Source: Solirhodobacter olei (GTDB taxonomy: Bacteria; Pseudomonadota; Alphaproteobacteria; Rhodobacterales; Rhodobacteraceae). Taken from it: a DNA stretch of 64,000 bases. The stretch is from positions 124,001 through 188,000 of the forward strand of contig NZ_RRYH01000002.1 in assembly GCF_004010155.1 (NCBI RefSeq), read 5' to 3'. The notes under the pieces are model-generated. The model saw nothing but the letters and a program-made list of their open reading frames with translations, was not told the origin of the DNA and ran no database searches. Of the stretch, positions 13,006 through 23,165 are shown piece after piece (position 1 is the stretch's first letter; every line of letters begins with the position of its first letter). A program made the translations under genes and the position numbers.

Positions 13006-13419
13006 TCATATCGTCGGTATCCCTTGTGCCCCGCAGTCGCGCACCGTGACTTCGGCGTCTATCGTCTTGTAACCACGGGGCAACGCGGCCGACACGGTGT
13101 AAACCGCATCTCCGCGCCAAATGCCACCCTCTTTGGCCACATTCGTGCGCACGTGGCGGGCAAATCCGTAACCGCGGATCAGCGCGTACTGGGCCGCCGC
13201 GCAGCGCGCATAGGCCTCCACATCCGCGGTGTTCCGCGCCCCTTTCATGGACACGATGAAGTCCACCAGATCGTTCTCCAGTAACACCGTTTTGATGCCC
13301 AGATACGTCGGATGGAACCCCGCTCTCGCCGATGCACCCCCCGCATCCCCGGCGCAGCCCGACAGGACCGCCAAGGCGGTCAGGCAGGCCATCGCCGGAA
13401 GAAGGTGCATCGCCATCAT
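13006..13419 (-). CDS. Small lipoprotein of unknown function inside nuo operon
   Basis: A 137-aa protein with a short hydrophobic leader ending in the lipobox LSGC, so it should be exported and lipid-anchored. The mature part is mixed alpha/beta with two more cysteines (ARCAAAQ and VRDCGAQ). I do not recognise the family. The ATG at 13419 overlaps the nuoG stop as TGATG; a GTG at 13422 is an equally possible start. Its place between nuoG and nuoH is odd, because complex I peripheral subunits face the cytoplasm while this product would face the periplasm. Confidence 0.7.
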   Translation of the reverse strand: MMAMHLLPAMACLTALAVLSGCAGDAGGASARAGFHPTYLGIKTVLLENDLVDFIVSMKGARNTADVEAYARCAAAQYALIRGYGFARHVRTNVAKEGGIWRGDAVYTVSAALPRGYKTIDAEVTVRDCGAQGIPTI

Positions 13420-15440
13420 CACTCCGCCGCCATCGGCGCCGCGCGCCGCTCCGCCTGGGCGCGCGACAGCTCCGCCATCAGCTCGGAGGCGCGCGCGACC
13501 GGGTTGGTCAGGTAGAAGTCCTTCACCGCGTTGCGGAATTCGGCCTTGGCCGGATCCTTCAGCGGCAGCGGCTGCCAGGCGTTCTCGGCAACCTCGTCGA
13601 TCGCCTCCAGCCCCGGATGCGCGTCCACAAGCGCGCGGCGCAGCTGCACCAGGCTGTCCCAGGGCTGCGTCGCGCCCAGTTCGGCCGACAGCGCCCGCAG
13701 GATCGCCCAGTTCTCTTTCGCCGCACCCGGCGGGAAGCCCGCGCGGAAGGCAAGCTGCGGCCGGCCCTCGGTGTTGACGAAAAGCCCAGCCTCCTCGGTA
13801 TAGGCGGCGGCCGGCAGGATGATATCTGCCCGGTGCGCACCGCGGTCGCCGTGGCTGCCCTGGTAGATCACCACCGGCCCGGCAGCGATCTCGACCTCGT
13901 CGGCGCCAAGGTTGTAAATCACCTCCGCACCCTCGATCGCGGCAGCCATGCCACCTTCGGTGACAGCACCCACGTCCATCGCACCGACGCGGCTCGCCGC
14001 GGTGTGCAGGATCAGGAGCTTCGCCTTGCGGGCCTCGGCGATCTGCATGGCATAGGCCAGAACCGCCTCGCCATCCGCCTCGTTGATCGCGCCCTGCCCG
14101 ACGATGACGAGGCCCGGCATATCATCGGCCGGCGCCTCCTTGGCGGCCTTCAGATGCGCCACCAGCGTCGCCCGGTCGGTGCCGAAATGGTGGTAGTCAT
14201 AGGTCAGGTCCACCGCCTCGCCGATCAGCCCGACTTGCGCGCCAAGCGACCAGGCCTTGCGGATCCGCGCATTCAGCACCGGCGCCTCGTCGCGCGGGTT
14301 GGTCCCGATCAGCAAGATCCCCCCGGCGGCGTCGATATCCTCGATCCGGCCGGTCCCGACATAGGCCGAGCGGTTGCCGGCGGGCAGCTTCGCCCCGTCG
14401 GTCCGGCATTCGACCTTGCCGCCCACCCCCTCGACGAGGTTCTTCAGCGCAAAGGCGGCCTCGACCGGGGCCAGATCGCCGATCAGGCCCGCGACCTTCT
14501 TGCCCTTCATCGCCGCCGCGGCAGCTTCCAGCGCCTCGCCCCAGGAGGCTTTGCGCAGCTTGCCGTTCTCGCGGATATAGGGCGTGTCCAGCCGTTGACG
14601 GCGCAGCCCGTCCCAGACGAAGCGGGTCTTGTCCGAGATCCACTCCTCGTTCACGCCGTCATTGTTGCGCGGGATGATCCGCATCACTTCGCGGCCCTTG
14701 GTGTCGACACGGATCGCCGCGCCGAGCGCATCCATCACGTCGATGGTCTCGGTCTTGGTCAGTTCCCAGGGGCGCGCGGTAAAGGCGTAGGGCTTCGAGG
14801 TGAGCGCGCCCACCGGGCAAAGGTCGATGATGTTGCCCTGTAGGTTCGAATCGAGCGTCTCGTTGAGGTACGAGGTGATTTCCGCATCCTCGCCGCGCCC
14901 GGTCTGGCCCATCTGGGTAATGCCCGCGACCTCGGTCGTGAACCGCACGCAGCGGGTGCAGGAGATGCAGCGCGTCATGCAGGTGTCGACCAGCGGGCCG
15001 AGGTCGAGGTCCTCGTTGGCGCGCTTCGGCTCGCGGTAGCGCGAGAAGTCGACGCCATAGGCCATCGCCTGGTCCTGCAGGTCGCATTCGCCACCCTGGT
15101 CACAAATAGGGCAGTCGAGCGGGTGGTTGATGAGCAGGAACTCCATCACCCCTTCCCGCGCCTTCTTCACCATCGGCGAATTGGTCTTCACCATCGGGGG
15201 CTCGCCGTCCTTGCCGGGCCGAAGGTCACGCACCTGCATGGCGCAGGAGGCCGCGGGCTTCGGCGGCCCGCCGACGACTTCCACCAGGCACATCCGGCAG
15301 TTGCCGGCGATCGAGAGCCGCTCGTGGTAGCAGAAGCGCGGGATCTCTACGCCCGCGATCTCGCAGGCCTGGATCAGCGTCATCGCGCCGTCGACTTCGA
15401 CCACGGTGCCGTCGATGTTGATTTTCTTCAGGTCAGCCAT
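13419..15440 (-). CDS. nuoG: NADH-quinone oxidoreductase subunit G
   Basis: A 673-aa peripheral-arm subunit. The N-terminal [2Fe-2S] ligands are in [15 protein letters not shown] and the later AASC. The His-ligated N5 cluster region reads [18 protein letters not shown], and the N4 [4Fe-4S] ligands are CISCTRC plus a downstream Cys in [10 protein letters not shown]. The extra N7 cluster ligands of E. coli NuoG are not seen, as usual for alphaproteobacteria. A molybdopterin-oxidoreductase-like C-terminal domain follows without cofactor motifs. It lies three bases after the DUF3291-like gene. Confidence 0.96.
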   Translation of the reverse strand: MADLKKINIDGTVVEVDGAMTLIQACEIAGVEIPRFCYHERLSIAGNCRMCLVEVVGGPPKPAASCAMQVRDLRPGKDGEPPMVKTNSPMVKKAREGVMEFLLINHPLDCPICDQGGECDLQDQAMAYGVDFSRYREPKRANEDLDLGPLVDTCMTRCISCTRCVRFTTEVAGITQMGQTGRGEDAEITSYLNETLDSNLQGNIIDLCPVGALTSKPYAFTARPWELTKTETIDVMDALGAAIRVDTKGREVMRIIPRNNDGVNEEWISDKTRFVWDGLRRQRLDTPYIRENGKLRKASWGEALEAAAAAMKGKKVAGLIGDLAPVEAAFALKNLVEGVGGKVECRTDGAKLPAGNRSAYVGTGRIEDIDAAGGILLIGTNPRDEAPVLNARIRKAWSLGAQVGLIGEAVDLTYDYHHFGTDRATLVAHLKAAKEAPADDMPGLVIVGQGAINEADGEAVLAYAMQIAEARKAKLLILHTAASRVGAMDVGAVTEGGMAAAIEGAEVIYNLGADEVEIAAGPVVIYQGSHGDRGAHRADIILPAAAYTEEAGLFVNTEGRPQLAFRAGFPPGAAKENWAILRALSAELGATQPWDSLVQLRRALVDAHPGLEAIDEVAENAWQPLPLKDPAKAEFRNAVKDFYLTNPVARASELMAELSRAQAERRAAPMAAE

Positions 15441-15443
15441 GTC

Positions 15444-15947
15444 TCACTCCGCCGCCATCGCGTTGCAGTTGCGGACCCGCCACAACTGCGCTTCCTTCAG
15501 GTAGGACCAGCCGAAGGCATGGTCGCTATCGCCATGCGCCTCGAGGTGCTGGAACCGCTCCGTTCCCTCGGTGATATCCGGTCGGTGTCCTTCGGGAACC
15601 CACCACATCACCAGCCGCGGCGTTTCGACCGCGTCGTACCATTCCGCCCGGCGCTCGTAGAACCGCCGATGCACGGTGTTCCAGACGAAGGCCTCCAGCA
15701 AGGCCACGTCCTCCCACACCGACATCGTGGAAGCCATGCGCGGATTGCCCCCAAGCGCCCCGGCCGGATCGTTCTGCGCGGTCCCCATCGCCTCTTCGTC
15801 CATTCGCCATACGAACCCCGGGCTGCGCTCCGCCACCCCGTTCACGAGGTCGAGCCCGTCGACGAAATCCTTCACCCGGGGATCGTCCCAATCGTAGCGG
15901 AGGACCCCCAGGTTCAGCTCGGCGATATGATGGCCCGCCGGTTGCAC
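15444..15947 (-). CDS. DUF3291-like protein inside nuo operon
   Basis: A 167-aa soluble protein whose pattern of LRYDWDDPRVKDFVDGLDLVN, AERSPGFVWRM and WWVPEGHRP matches my memory of the DUF3291 family, which has a dimeric alpha/beta-barrel (monooxygenase-like) look. GTG start at 15947 directly follows the nuoF stop (TAAGTG), and the stop is three bases before nuoG. The function is unknown. A heme- or quinone-related activity is possible, but nothing in the sequence proves it. Confidence 0.75.
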   Translation of the reverse strand: MQPAGHHIAELNLGVLRYDWDDPRVKDFVDGLDLVNGVAERSPGFVWRMDEEAMGTAQNDPAGALGGNPRMASTMSVWEDVALLEAFVWNTVHRRFYERRAEWYDAVETPRLVMWWVPEGHRPDITEGTERFQHLEAHGDSDHAFGWSYLKEAQLWRVRNCNAMAAE

Positions 15948-17246
15948 TTACTTCGCCGCCACCGCGCTTGTCCGGCCGGTGCGGTTCGCCTTGATCCGGT
16001 CCTCGATCTCGTCGCGGAAGTTGCGGATCAGGCCTTGGATCGGCCAGGCCGCCGCGTCGCCGAGGGCGCAGATCGTGTGGCCCTCGACCTGCTTGGTCAC
16101 GTCGAAGAGCATGTCGATCTCCTCGATCTCCGCCTCGCCGCGCACCAGCCGGTCCATCACCCGCATCATCCAGCCGGTGCCTTCGCGGCAGGGCGTGCAC
16201 TGGCCGCAGCTCTCGTGCTTGTAGAACTTCGAGAGCCGCCAGATCGCCTTGATGATGTCGGTGGACTTGTCCATCACGATCACCGCCGCGGTCCCGAGAC
16301 CGGAGCCGAGCTCGTTGCGGAGATAGTCGAACTCCATCAGCGCGTCGCGCATCTTCTCGCCGCGCACGCAGGGCACGGAGGACCCGCCCGGGATCACCGC
16401 CAGCAGGTTGTCCCAGCCGCCGCGGATCCCGCCGCAATGCTTGTCGATGAGCTCCTCGAAGCTGATCGACATCGCATCTTCCACCACGCAGGGGTTATTC
16501 ACATGGCCCGAGATCGCGTAAAGCTTCGTGCCGGTATTGTTCGGCCGGCCGATACCCGCGAACCACTCCGGGCCGCGCCGCAGGATGGTCGGAACGACGG
16601 CAATGCTCTCGACGTTGTTCACGGTGGTCGGGCAGCCGTAGAGGCCGGCGGCGGCCGGGAACGGCGGCTTCATCCGCGGCATCCCCTTCTTGCCCTCGAG
16701 GCTTTCCAGCATCGCGGTCTCTTCGCCGCAGATATAGGCGCCGGCGCCGTGGTGCAGGTAAAGATCGAAATCATAGCCCGAACCGCAGGCGTTCTTGCCG
16801 ATCAGCCCCGCGTCATAGGCCTCGTCGATCGCCCGCTGCAGCGCCTCGCGCTCGCGGATGTATTCGCCGCGGATGTAAATGTAGGCGGCATTCGCCCCCA
16901 TCGCGAAGGAGGCGATCAGCGCGCCCTCGACCAGCGTATGCGGGTCGTTGCGCATGATCTCGCGGTCCTTGCAGGTGCCGGGCTCCGACTCGTCGGCGTT
17001 GATCGTCAGGTACGCCGGCCGGCCGTCGCTCTGCTTCGGCATGAACGACCACTTCAGCCCGGTCGGGAAGCCCGCACCGCCGCGGCCGCGCAGCCCCGAC
17101 GCCTTGACCTGCTCCACGATCGTGTCACGGCCGCGGCCAAGGATCTCCTTGGTTCCATCCCAGGCGCCGCGCTTCTTGGCGCCGGCCAGGGTGCGGTCGT
17201 GCATCCCGTAGATATTCGTGAAGATGCGGTCCTGATCCGTCAGCAT
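15948..17246 (-). CDS. nuoF: NADH-quinone oxidoreductase subunit F
   Basis: A 432-aa subunit that oxidises NADH using FMN and the [4Fe-4S] cluster N3. The glycine-rich nucleotide-binding motif is [17 protein letters not shown] near residue 55, and the N3 ligands are in [12 protein letters not shown] near residue 352 plus a later Cys in HTICALGD. Length and motifs are standard. It follows the small membrane gene by ten bases. Confidence 0.97.
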   Translation of the reverse strand: MLTDQDRIFTNIYGMHDRTLAGAKKRGAWDGTKEILGRGRDTIVEQVKASGLRGRGGAGFPTGLKWSFMPKQSDGRPAYLTINADESEPGTCKDREIMRNDPHTLVEGALIASFAMGANAAYIYIRGEYIREREALQRAIDEAYDAGLIGKNACGSGYDFDLYLHHGAGAYICGEETAMLESLEGKKGMPRMKPPFPAAAGLYGCPTTVNNVESIAVVPTILRRGPEWFAGIGRPNNTGTKLYAISGHVNNPCVVEDAMSISFEELIDKHCGGIRGGWDNLLAVIPGGSSVPCVRGEKMRDALMEFDYLRNELGSGLGTAAVIVMDKSTDIIKAIWRLSKFYKHESCGQCTPCREGTGWMMRVMDRLVRGEAEIEEIDMLFDVTKQVEGHTICALGDAAAWPIQGLIRNFRDEIEDRIKANRTGRTSAVAAK

Positions 17247-17256
17247 ATTCGGTTCC

Positions 17257-17487
17257 TCAGTTGCCCCGGCGGCGCCACACCCGCCAGACCACGATCAAAG
17301 CCCAGACAAACGCGGCGATCGCCGCAAAATCGAGCAGGAAGGCGAAGCGCGGCGCCCAGCCGAAAGCCCGGCCAAGCAAATTGCCACACACCCAGACCAC
17401 CGCTGCCACCACGATCACGATCGCGGCCAGCCGGGCCTGGACCACCTGATGCTGCTCTTCGTCCGTCGGTTCTCCAGCCATAGCCAA
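17257..17487 (-). CDS. Small two-helix membrane protein (DUF5337-like)
   Basis: A 76-aa protein with a charged N-terminus and two hydrophobic helices (about residues 20-38 and 47-68), ending in a basic tail [10 protein letters not shown] recall similar small membrane proteins, DUF5337, in Rhodobacterales nuo operons between nuoE and nuoF. The role is unknown; a complex I assembly or accessory subunit fits the position. An internal ATG two codons later is an alternative start. Confidence 0.7.
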   Translation of the reverse strand: MAMAGEPTDEEQHQVVQARLAAIVIVVAAVVWVCGNLLGRAFGWAPRFAFLLDFAAIAAFVWALIVVWRVWRRRGN

Positions 17488-17616
17488 TATTCACCTCGTT
17501 ACGCGCCCCGAATCCGGGCTATCCGGCCTTTTCCCCAACCGCACCAACTCTAACCGGCGCGGCATTCGGAGGATCGGCCGTCCTCGTCTTCGTCTTCCCG
17601 GGCCGAGCGCTCGCGC

Positions 17617-18657
17617 TCAACCCTCGCCGGCCAAGAGCGCCTTGGCCTGCGAAATCCAGTCGTCGCGGCTTGCGCGACCCTTGAAGCCGTCCAGATTGTC
17701 GTCGAGCCAGGCGAGCTGCGCCTCGTTCAGACCGGCGATCTGGTCGTAGTGATAAATGCCGAGCGCGTTGACCGCAGCCTCCAGCTTCGGCCCGACACCC
17801 TTGATCTTCTTCAGATCGTCGGCCTTGCCGCCGCGCGGGGCCTTGAGCTGCTCGGGCTTGCCCGGCTCTGCCTTCTCGGCCTTCGCCTTTGCCGGCGCCT
17901 TCGGCTCTGCCTTGGCCTTCGGCGCCGCGGCGGTCTTCGCGCCAGCGGACTTGCCCAGCCAGGCCGTCGTCAGCGGCTCCTCGCTGCCGTCGATCCGCTT
18001 CAACGTATCGCCCTTGTCCATCGCCAGCTCGACAGAGACGTTATGCTCCGGCTTGCCGGCCTCGTGCCCGGTCAGGCTGGTCAGCCCCGAGAGGGGCTCG
18101 GCGGCATAGCGGCCGTTCTGCGGGCCCGGCACCGGCACCTTGCCGGCGACGATCTCGTCGAGGATCTCCTCCAGCCGCTCGGCGGTCAGGTCCTCGTAGT
18201 AATCCTTGCCGATCTGGGCCATCGGCGCGTTGGCGCAGGCGCCCAGGCACTCGACCTCTTCCCAGCTCAGCTTGCCGTCGGCCGACAGCGTGTGCGGCTT
18301 GGCGGCGATCTTCTTCTTGCAGACCTCCATCAGATCCTCGGAACCGCAGAGCATGCAGGACAGCGTGCCGCAGATCTGGATATGCGCGACCGAGCCGACC
18401 GGCTCCAGCTGGAACATGAAGTAGAAAGTCGCGACTTCAAGCGCGCGTATATAGGCCATGCCCAGCATGTCGGCCACGGACTCGATCGCGGGCTTCGATA
18501 GCCAGCCCTCCTGCTCCTGGGCGCGCCACAGCAGCGGGATGATCGCCGACGCCTGCCGCCCGGGCGGGTATTTCGTCATCTGCGCCTCCGCCCAGGCCTG
18601 GTTGGCCGGCGTGAAGGCGAAGCTTTCGGGCTGGTCGTGGTACAGGCGACGTAGCAT
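17617..18657 (-). CDS. nuoE: NADH-quinone oxidoreductase subunit E with long C-terminal extension
   Basis: A 346-aa protein. Residues 1-180 are the thioredoxin-like NuoE domain with [2Fe-2S] cluster N1a ligands C96, C101, C137 and C141. The rest is about 165 residues longer than the compact enzyme. It has an Ala/Lys/Pro-rich linker (about 235-275) and then a helix-hairpin-helix-like segment [10 protein letters not shown] at 284-293 with a basic helical end. Such extensions are familiar in this bacterial group. The HhH resembles DNA-binding or protein-interaction modules, but its purpose on NuoE is unknown. It overlaps the upstream gene by one base (TGATG). Confidence 0.95.
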   Translation of the reverse strand: MLRRLYHDQPESFAFTPANQAWAEAQMTKYPPGRQASAIIPLLWRAQEQEGWLSKPAIESVADMLGMAYIRALEVATFYFMFQLEPVGSVAHIQICGTLSCMLCGSEDLMEVCKKKIAAKPHTLSADGKLSWEEVECLGACANAPMAQIGKDYYEDLTAERLEEILDEIVAGKVPVPGPQNGRYAAEPLSGLTSLTGHEAGKPEHNVSVELAMDKGDTLKRIDGSEEPLTTAWLGKSAGAKTAAAPKAKAEPKAPAKAKAEKAEPGKPEQLKAPRGGKADDLKKIKGVGPKLEAAVNALGIYHYDQIAGLNEAQLAWLDDNLDGFKGRASRDDWISQAKALLAGEG

Positions 18658-19034
18658 CAGGCGGAAGCTCCCGGCTGGAAGAGGATCGCGGCGATCGCGA
18701 GGCCGGCGACGGCCGCCGCCGCGATCCCGGCGATCAGATGTTTCGAATAGGGCGCGCCACCCTGGGCATAGACCCAGGCATCGGCAAACCCAAGGAAGGC
18801 AAAGACGGCGAAGAGGAAGGCGATCACCATCAGGTCACGATAGGCGGTGGCGCCGCAGGCGAGCATGGTGAAGGCCGTGTAGCGGTTCGTCATGACCTTC
18901 GGCAGGTCCGCCATCCGATGCGTCGTCTTCACCAGCGCCTTCACCGGGTCACGCAGGAAGGCCACCGCCAGAGCGCCCGTGGCGACAACGCCGATGGCAG
19001 ACCCCGCAAGCGCGATGATGCCAAGCTCCGTCAC
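18657..19034 (-). CDS. Small membrane protein of unknown function inside nuo operon
   Basis: A 125-aa protein with three or four hydrophobic helices (about residues 4-26, 52-85 and 98-118) separated by the conserved-looking loop [17 protein letters not shown]. Start is the GTG at 19034, which overlaps the stop of the preceding gene as GTGA; no ATG start exists upstream within the coding-like region. I do not recognise a named family. Its place between nuoD and nuoE with overlapping ends suggests it is made together with complex I. Confidence 0.7.
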   Translation of the reverse strand: MTELGIIALAGSAIGVVATGALAVAFLRDPVKALVKTTHRMADLPKVMTNRYTAFTMLACGATAYRDLMVIAFLFAVFAFLGFADAWVYAQGGAPYSKHLIAGIAAAAVAGLAIAAILFQPGASA

Positions 19035-19312
19035 TTGCACCCCCCCGTCTTGAGGCGGAGCGCATGGCTGCCCGCCACCGTCTCGACAAGGCCCTTGCCG
19101 GAGAGCCGCTGCAGGACCCCCGCGGCCACGTCCGTGCTCAGCCCCGAGGCGCGCAGAACCGCGGCCTGGTTGGCGTCGTTGACCACGCAGCCCGCGGCCA
19201 CGATCGCCGCCACAAGGGCGTCGATCTCGGCCGGCCGCGGCCCGCCCTCGGCGAGCGCGTGGCTCGCGACAAGGGCCAGGCCGGCAGCCAGGAGGGCCGC
19301 GTTGATCCTCAC
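19031..19312 (-). CDS. Small exported protein of unknown function inside nuo operon
   Basis: A 93-aa protein with a signal peptide ([21 protein letters not shown], cleavage probably after ALA). The mature part of about 70 residues has two cysteines and a pattern like a small winged helix ([23 protein letters not shown], then [16 protein letters not shown]). GTG start at 19312 overlaps the nuoD stop as GTGA. I have no named family for it. The signal peptide places it in the periplasm, opposite to the NADH-binding arm. Confidence 0.7.
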   Translation of the reverse strand: MRINAALLAAGLALVASHALAEGGPRPAEIDALVAAIVAAGCVVNDANQAAVLRASGLSTDVAAGVLQRLSGKGLVETVAGSHALRLKTGGCK

Positions 19313-20523
19313 CGGTCGATCTCCCCGAAGACGACGTCGAGCGTGCCGATGATGGCCGAGACGTCGGCCAGCAGGTGACCCTTCGCGATATGGTCGATCG
19401 CCTGCAGGTGCAGGAACCCCGGGGCGCGGATCTTGGCCCGGTAGGGCCGGTTGGACCCATCGGCGACCAGATAGACCCCGAATTCGCCCTTCGGTGCCTC
19501 GACGGCGGCATAGACTTCGCCCGCCGGCACGTGGAAGCCTTCGGTGTAGAGCTTGAAGTGATGGATCAGCGCTTCCATCGACTGCTTCATCTCGCCCCGC
19601 TTCGGCGGGCTCAGCTTGCCGCGCGCCATCACGTCGGTCTTGGCGTCGGGCTCCTGAAGCTTGGCCAGCGCCTGGCGGATGATCTTGGTCGACTCGCGCA
19701 TCTCCGCCATCCGGCAGAGGTAACGGTCGAAACAGTCGCCGCTCTTGCCGACCGGGATCTTAAAGTCGAATTCGTCGTAGCACTCATAGGGCTGCGCGCG
19801 CCGCAGGTCCCAGGCCAGGCCCGAGCCGCGCACCATCACGCCGGAGAAGCCCCACTGCCGGATCTCGGCCTCGCTGACGACACCGATATCGACGTTGCGC
19901 TGCTTGAAGATCCGGTTCTCGGTCAGAAGCCCGTCGATGTCGTCAAGCACCTTCGGGAAGGCCTCGGCCCAGGCATCGATATCCTCGATCAGCTTCTGCG
20001 GAAGGTCCTGGTGCACCCCACCCGGGCGGAAATAGGCGGCGTGGAGCCGCGCCCCGCAGGCGCGCTCGTAGAAGACCATGAGCTTCTCGCGCTCCTCGAA
20101 GCCCCAGAGCGGCGGCGTCAGCGCGCCCACGTCCATCGCCTGCGTCGTGACGTTCAGCAGGTGGTTCAGGACCCGGCCGATTTCCGAGTAAAGCACCCGG
20201 ATCAGCTGCGCCCGGCGCGGCACAACCGTACCGGTGAGCTTCTCGATGGCGAGACACCAAGCATGTTCCTGGTTCATCGGCGCCACGTAGTCGAGCCGGT
20301 CGAAATACGGCAGGTTCTGCAGGTAGGTCCGGCTCTCCATCAGCTTCTCGGTGCCGCGGTGCAGCAGGCCGATGTGCGGGTCGCAGCGCTCTACGATCTC
20401 GCCGTCAAGCTCCAGAACCATCCGCAGCACGCCGTGTGCCGCCGGGTGCTGGGGCCCGAAGTTGATGTTGAAGTTGCGGATCTTCTGCTCGCCCGTCTGA
20501 GCGTCTTGAAAATCGCCGTCCAT
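19309..20523 (-). CDS. nuoD: NADH-quinone oxidoreductase subunit D
   Basis: A 404-aa 49-kDa-type subunit lining the quinone site with NuoB. The quinone-binding loop [14 protein letters not shown] and [26 protein letters not shown] are intact. I chose the ATG at 20523 because it gives the family's usual MDGD start and has GGGGGA six bases upstream. The ATG at 20529 overlaps the sulfotransferase stop as ATGA but leaves no room for that Shine-Dalgarno. NuoC and NuoD are separate here, not fused. Confidence 0.96.
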   Translation of the reverse strand: MDGDFQDAQTGEQKIRNFNINFGPQHPAAHGVLRMVLELDGEIVERCDPHIGLLHRGTEKLMESRTYLQNLPYFDRLDYVAPMNQEHAWCLAIEKLTGTVVPRRAQLIRVLYSEIGRVLNHLLNVTTQAMDVGALTPPLWGFEEREKLMVFYERACGARLHAAYFRPGGVHQDLPQKLIEDIDAWAEAFPKVLDDIDGLLTENRIFKQRNVDIGVVSEAEIRQWGFSGVMVRGSGLAWDLRRAQPYECYDEFDFKIPVGKSGDCFDRYLCRMAEMRESTKIIRQALAKLQEPDAKTDVMARGKLSPPKRGEMKQSMEALIHHFKLYTEGFHVPAGEVYAAVEAPKGEFGVYLVADGSNRPYRAKIRAPGFLHLQAIDHIAKGHLLADVSAIIGTLDVVFGEIDR

Positions 20524-20525
20524 CC

Positions 20526-21416
20526 TCATTCCCCCATCCGGTTGGCCTGCCACCGCGCCGGCAGCGGGCCCAGGGTCCGTTCCACGAAATCATATTGCGG
20601 CGCGAGCATCCGCGCCGCCTCGAGCCTCAGCTCGGGATCGAGCGGGATCGCCGGGCCGGCATGCACGCGCTTGGCGACCGGCGCCGGCGCATGGCCGATG
20701 CCGAGAAAGCCGCAGAGCCGCGCGATGCCCTCGTCCGAGATCAGCCGCTCGTAGTAATCCACGAAAAGCCGCGGCCCCGGCACGGCGGCCAGCAGCTTGG
20801 TCAGCGCCGCAGCGTAATCGCCCCGCCGAGTCACAGCCGGCAGCGCATCCTTGCGCAGCACCCGGCGCAACACGGCAACCGCGCGGCCCGCCAGATCCTC
20901 GCCCGGCGCGGCCGAGCGGGTGGCATGCATCCGCACATGGCTCCACAGCCGGTCGACCGGGTCGCGCATCAGGTAGAGAAGCCGCGTCGCCGGCGTCAGC
21001 CGGGCCATCATCGACAGCCGCTCGCCGCTCAGCAGCGCATAGGCGGGCGTGATGTCGCCCACCACCTTCGCCGCGCCACGGTCGCGCATGACATAAGCCA
21101 TGTACCGCTTCAGCGCCTCCGCCTCGCTTCCGGCGCGGTGGACCGAGATCATCTCGTTGAAATCGGCGATCCGCGCCTCCAGCGCAGCACGCGCTGCGCC
21201 CTTCGCCTTGGCCTGCTTCGACACCGCGGCGTCGCGCGCGGCCTCCAGCTGCGCGATCTGGCGCTCCCGGGATCCGTCGTCCAGCGCGTCGAAGAAATGC
21301 AATTCCTTCACGGCCCGGAAACGGCAATCCGCATGGCCGGCGAGGTAGCTGTAAAGCCAGCTCGTCCCGGCTTTCGTCGCCCCGACGCCAAGAAGGAGGG
21401 CCGGCTCATCCGCCAT
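20526..21416 (-). CDS. Sulfotransferase family protein between nuoC and nuoD
   Basis: A 296-aa PAPS-dependent sulfotransferase-like protein. The 5'-phosphosulfate-binding loop is [14 protein letters not shown] near residue 10, and the 3'-phosphate-binding [10 protein letters not shown] is near residue 147. A central Lys/Ala-rich stretch is probably helical. It overlaps nuoC (TGATG at 21416) and nearly overlaps nuoD, so it is embedded in the complex I operon. The acceptor cannot be predicted; carbohydrate, lipid or tyrosine targets are all known for the superfamily. It has no evident connection with respiration. Confidence 0.85.
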   Translation of the reverse strand: MADEPALLLGVGATKAGTSWLYSYLAGHADCRFRAVKELHFFDALDDGSRERQIAQLEAARDAAVSKQAKAKGAARAALEARIADFNEMISVHRAGSEAEALKRYMAYVMRDRGAAKVVGDITPAYALLSGERLSMMARLTPATRLLYLMRDPVDRLWSHVRMHATRSAAPGEDLAGRAVAVLRRVLRKDALPAVTRRGDYAAALTKLLAAVPGPRLFVDYYERLISDEGIARLCGFLGIGHAPAPVAKRVHAGPAIPLDPELRLEAARMLAPQYDFVERTLGPLPARWQANRMGE

Positions 21417-22036
21417 CAGGCCTTGGCCCCCGTCTTGTCACCGGCCTTGTCGTCGCCCGGCAGGATGTATTCGGCCCCTTCCCACGGGCTCATGAAGTCG
21501 AACAGGCGGTAGTCCTGAACCAGCTTCACCGGCTCGTAGACCACGCGCTTCTGCGCCTCGTCATAGCGCACCTCGACATAGCCCGTGGTCGGGAAGTCCT
21601 TGCGCAGCGGGTGGCCGCGGAAGCCGTAGTCCGTCAGGATCCGGCGCAGGTCCGGATGGCCCGAGAAGAAGATGCCGAACATGTCGAACACTTCCCGCTC
21701 GAACCAGTTCGCGGAGGGATGCACCTCGACCGAGGACGGCATCATCTCGTCCTCGTCCACGGCCGCCTTCAGGCGGATGCGGTGGTTCTTGTACATCGAC
21801 AGCAGGTGGTAGACGACGTCGAACCGCTTCGGGCGTTCCGGATGGTCGATCGCGGTGATGTCGACCAGGGTCGAGAACAGGCAATCGGGATCGGTCTTGA
21901 GATAGTCGAGCAGCACCGGCACGGTATCGGCCCGCACGGTGAGGTTCAGCTCGCCAAAGGCGACCTCGACCTCGTGCACCATCTGCGGGCGGGCCGCGCG
22001 GATCTTCGCGCCAAGCTCGGCAAGGGCTTCGGACAT
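21416..22036 (-). CDS. nuoC: NADH-quinone oxidoreductase subunit C
   Basis: A 206-aa 30-kDa-type subunit of the peripheral arm. Family motifs include [14 protein letters not shown], the acidic [16 protein letters not shown]-like segment (here [17 protein letters not shown]) and the C-terminal [15 protein letters not shown]. The stop overlaps the sulfotransferase start by one base. It follows nuoB by ten bases. Confidence 0.96.
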   Translation of the reverse strand: MSEALAELGAKIRAARPQMVHEVEVAFGELNLTVRADTVPVLLDYLKTDPDCLFSTLVDITAIDHPERPKRFDVVYHLLSMYKNHRIRLKAAVDEDEMMPSSVEVHPSANWFEREVFDMFGIFFSGHPDLRRILTDYGFRGHPLRKDFPTTGYVEVRYDEAQKRVVYEPVKLVQDYRLFDFMSPWEGAEYILPGDDKAGDKTGAKA

Positions 22037-22046
22037 CAGTCTCTCC

Positions 22047-22571
22047 TCAGCGCGTCAGCGTTCCGGTGCGGCGGATCTTCCGCTGCAGTTGCAGGATGCC
22101 GTAAAGCAGCGCTTCCGCCGTCGGCGGGCAGCCCGGCACGTAGACATCGACCGGAATGACCCGGTCACAGCCCCGGACGACCGAATAGCTGTAGTGGTAA
22201 TAGCCGCCGCCATTGGCGCAGGACCCCATCGAGATCACGTAGCGCGGGTCCGGCATCTGATCGTAAACCTTGCGCAGCGCCGGGGCCATCTTGTTGGTCA
22301 GCGTGCCAGCGACGATCATCAGGTCCGACTGGCGCGGCGAGGCGCGCGGCGCGGTCCCGAACCGTTCCACGTCATAGCGCGGCATGGCAACGTGCATCAT
22401 CTCGACCGCGCAGCAGGCCAGCCCGAAGGTCATCCAGTGCAGCGAGCCGGTGCGCGCCCAGTTCAGGATGTCCTCGGTCGAGGTCAGCAGGAACCCCTTG
22501 TCCTGCAGCTCGCGGTTCAACGCCTCGGTGGCGACTTCCTTGTCTGCCCCGGCCGTGTTGGCTCCAGCCAT
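22047..22571 (-). CDS. nuoB: NADH-quinone oxidoreductase subunit B
   Basis: A 174-aa subunit that holds cluster N2, the direct reductant of quinone. The unusual tandem cysteines are in [11 protein letters not shown], with further ligands in GSCANGGG and [13 protein letters not shown]. The ATG at 22571 overlaps the nuoA stop (TGATG) and gives the typical start [12 protein letters not shown]; an in-frame ATG at 22580 is possible but less conserved. Confidence 0.97.
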   Translation of the reverse strand: MAGANTAGADKEVATEALNRELQDKGFLLTSTEDILNWARTGSLHWMTFGLACCAVEMMHVAMPRYDVERFGTAPRASPRQSDLMIVAGTLTNKMAPALRKVYDQMPDPRYVISMGSCANGGGYYHYSYSVVRGCDRVIPVDVYVPGCPPTAEALLYGILQLQRKIRRTGTLTR

Positions 22572-22936
22572 CACTCCCATTCCAGCGCCCCCTTCTTCCA
22601 TTCATAGGCGAAGCCCACCGTCAGCACGGCGAGGAAGATCATCATCGACCAGAACGCCACCAGGCTCAGCCCGCTGAAGGCCACCGCCCAGGGGAAGAGA
22701 AAGGCCACCTCGAGGTCGAAGATGATGAACAGGATCGACACGAGGTAGAACCGCACGTCGAACTTCATCCGTGCATCGTCGAAGGCGTTGAAGCCGCATT
22801 CATAGGCCGAAAGCTTCTCGGGATCCGGGTTCCGCACCGCTAGGACGACCGCGGCCAGGACCAGCACGAGGCCGAGCGCAACGGCGATCACCAGGAAGAT
22901 TAGAATGGGAAGGTATTCTCTCAGCAGATGATCCAC
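22571..22936 (-). CDS. nuoA: NADH-quinone oxidoreductase subunit A, GTG start
   Basis: A 121-aa protein with three membrane helices (ND3), first gene of the complex I operon. The conserved loop [20 protein letters not shown] is intact. The start is a GTG at 22936 preceded by AAGGAG at a six-base spacing. Upstream in-frame ATGs would add a non-conserved basic segment. The gene lies about 65 bases downstream of a sigma70-like promoter. Confidence 0.95.
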   Translation of the reverse strand: MDHLLREYLPILIFLVIAVALGLVLVLAAVVLAVRNPDPEKLSAYECGFNAFDDARMKFDVRFYLVSILFIIFDLEVAFLFPWAVAFSGLSLVAFWSMMIFLAVLTVGFAYEWKKGALEWE

Positions 22937-23005
22937 ATCCGGCTCCTTCTCGGCTTCAAGGCTCCAGCGGCGCGACATAAGAGCGCCCGCCCATGGGCTC
23001 GGCAC

Positions 23006-23034
23006 CGTTTACTCCCGCACCTTGGCGCGGTCAA
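23006..23034 (-). promoter_or_regulatory. Sigma70-like promoter of the nuo operon
   Basis: On the minus strand TTGACC (23029-23034) and TAAACG (23006-23011) are separated by exactly 17 bases. Both are close to the consensus boxes. Transcription would start near 22999 and give a leader of about 63 bases before the nuoA GTG. It is the only good match in the 229-base spacer between nuoA and liuC. Confidence 0.6.
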
Positions 23035-23165
23035 CCAAAGCCGGGCGGAAATGCAGCCTTGCGAGCTTGGGATTTTCGCCTTCGCATACAATTGCGTAGG
23101 CTTGCGTTAGCGCCAAAGCTGCGCCGCAGCACCATCGGAAGGCGGGTGCGGGCCGAAAGGACGAC

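Noticed and set aside
15123-17483. Long plus-strand open frame of 786 codons opposite nuoF/nuoG
   Set aside because: Antisense shadow of GC-rich coding DNA: Arg/His/Asp-rich, low complexity, and it covers conserved complex I genes on the other strand.
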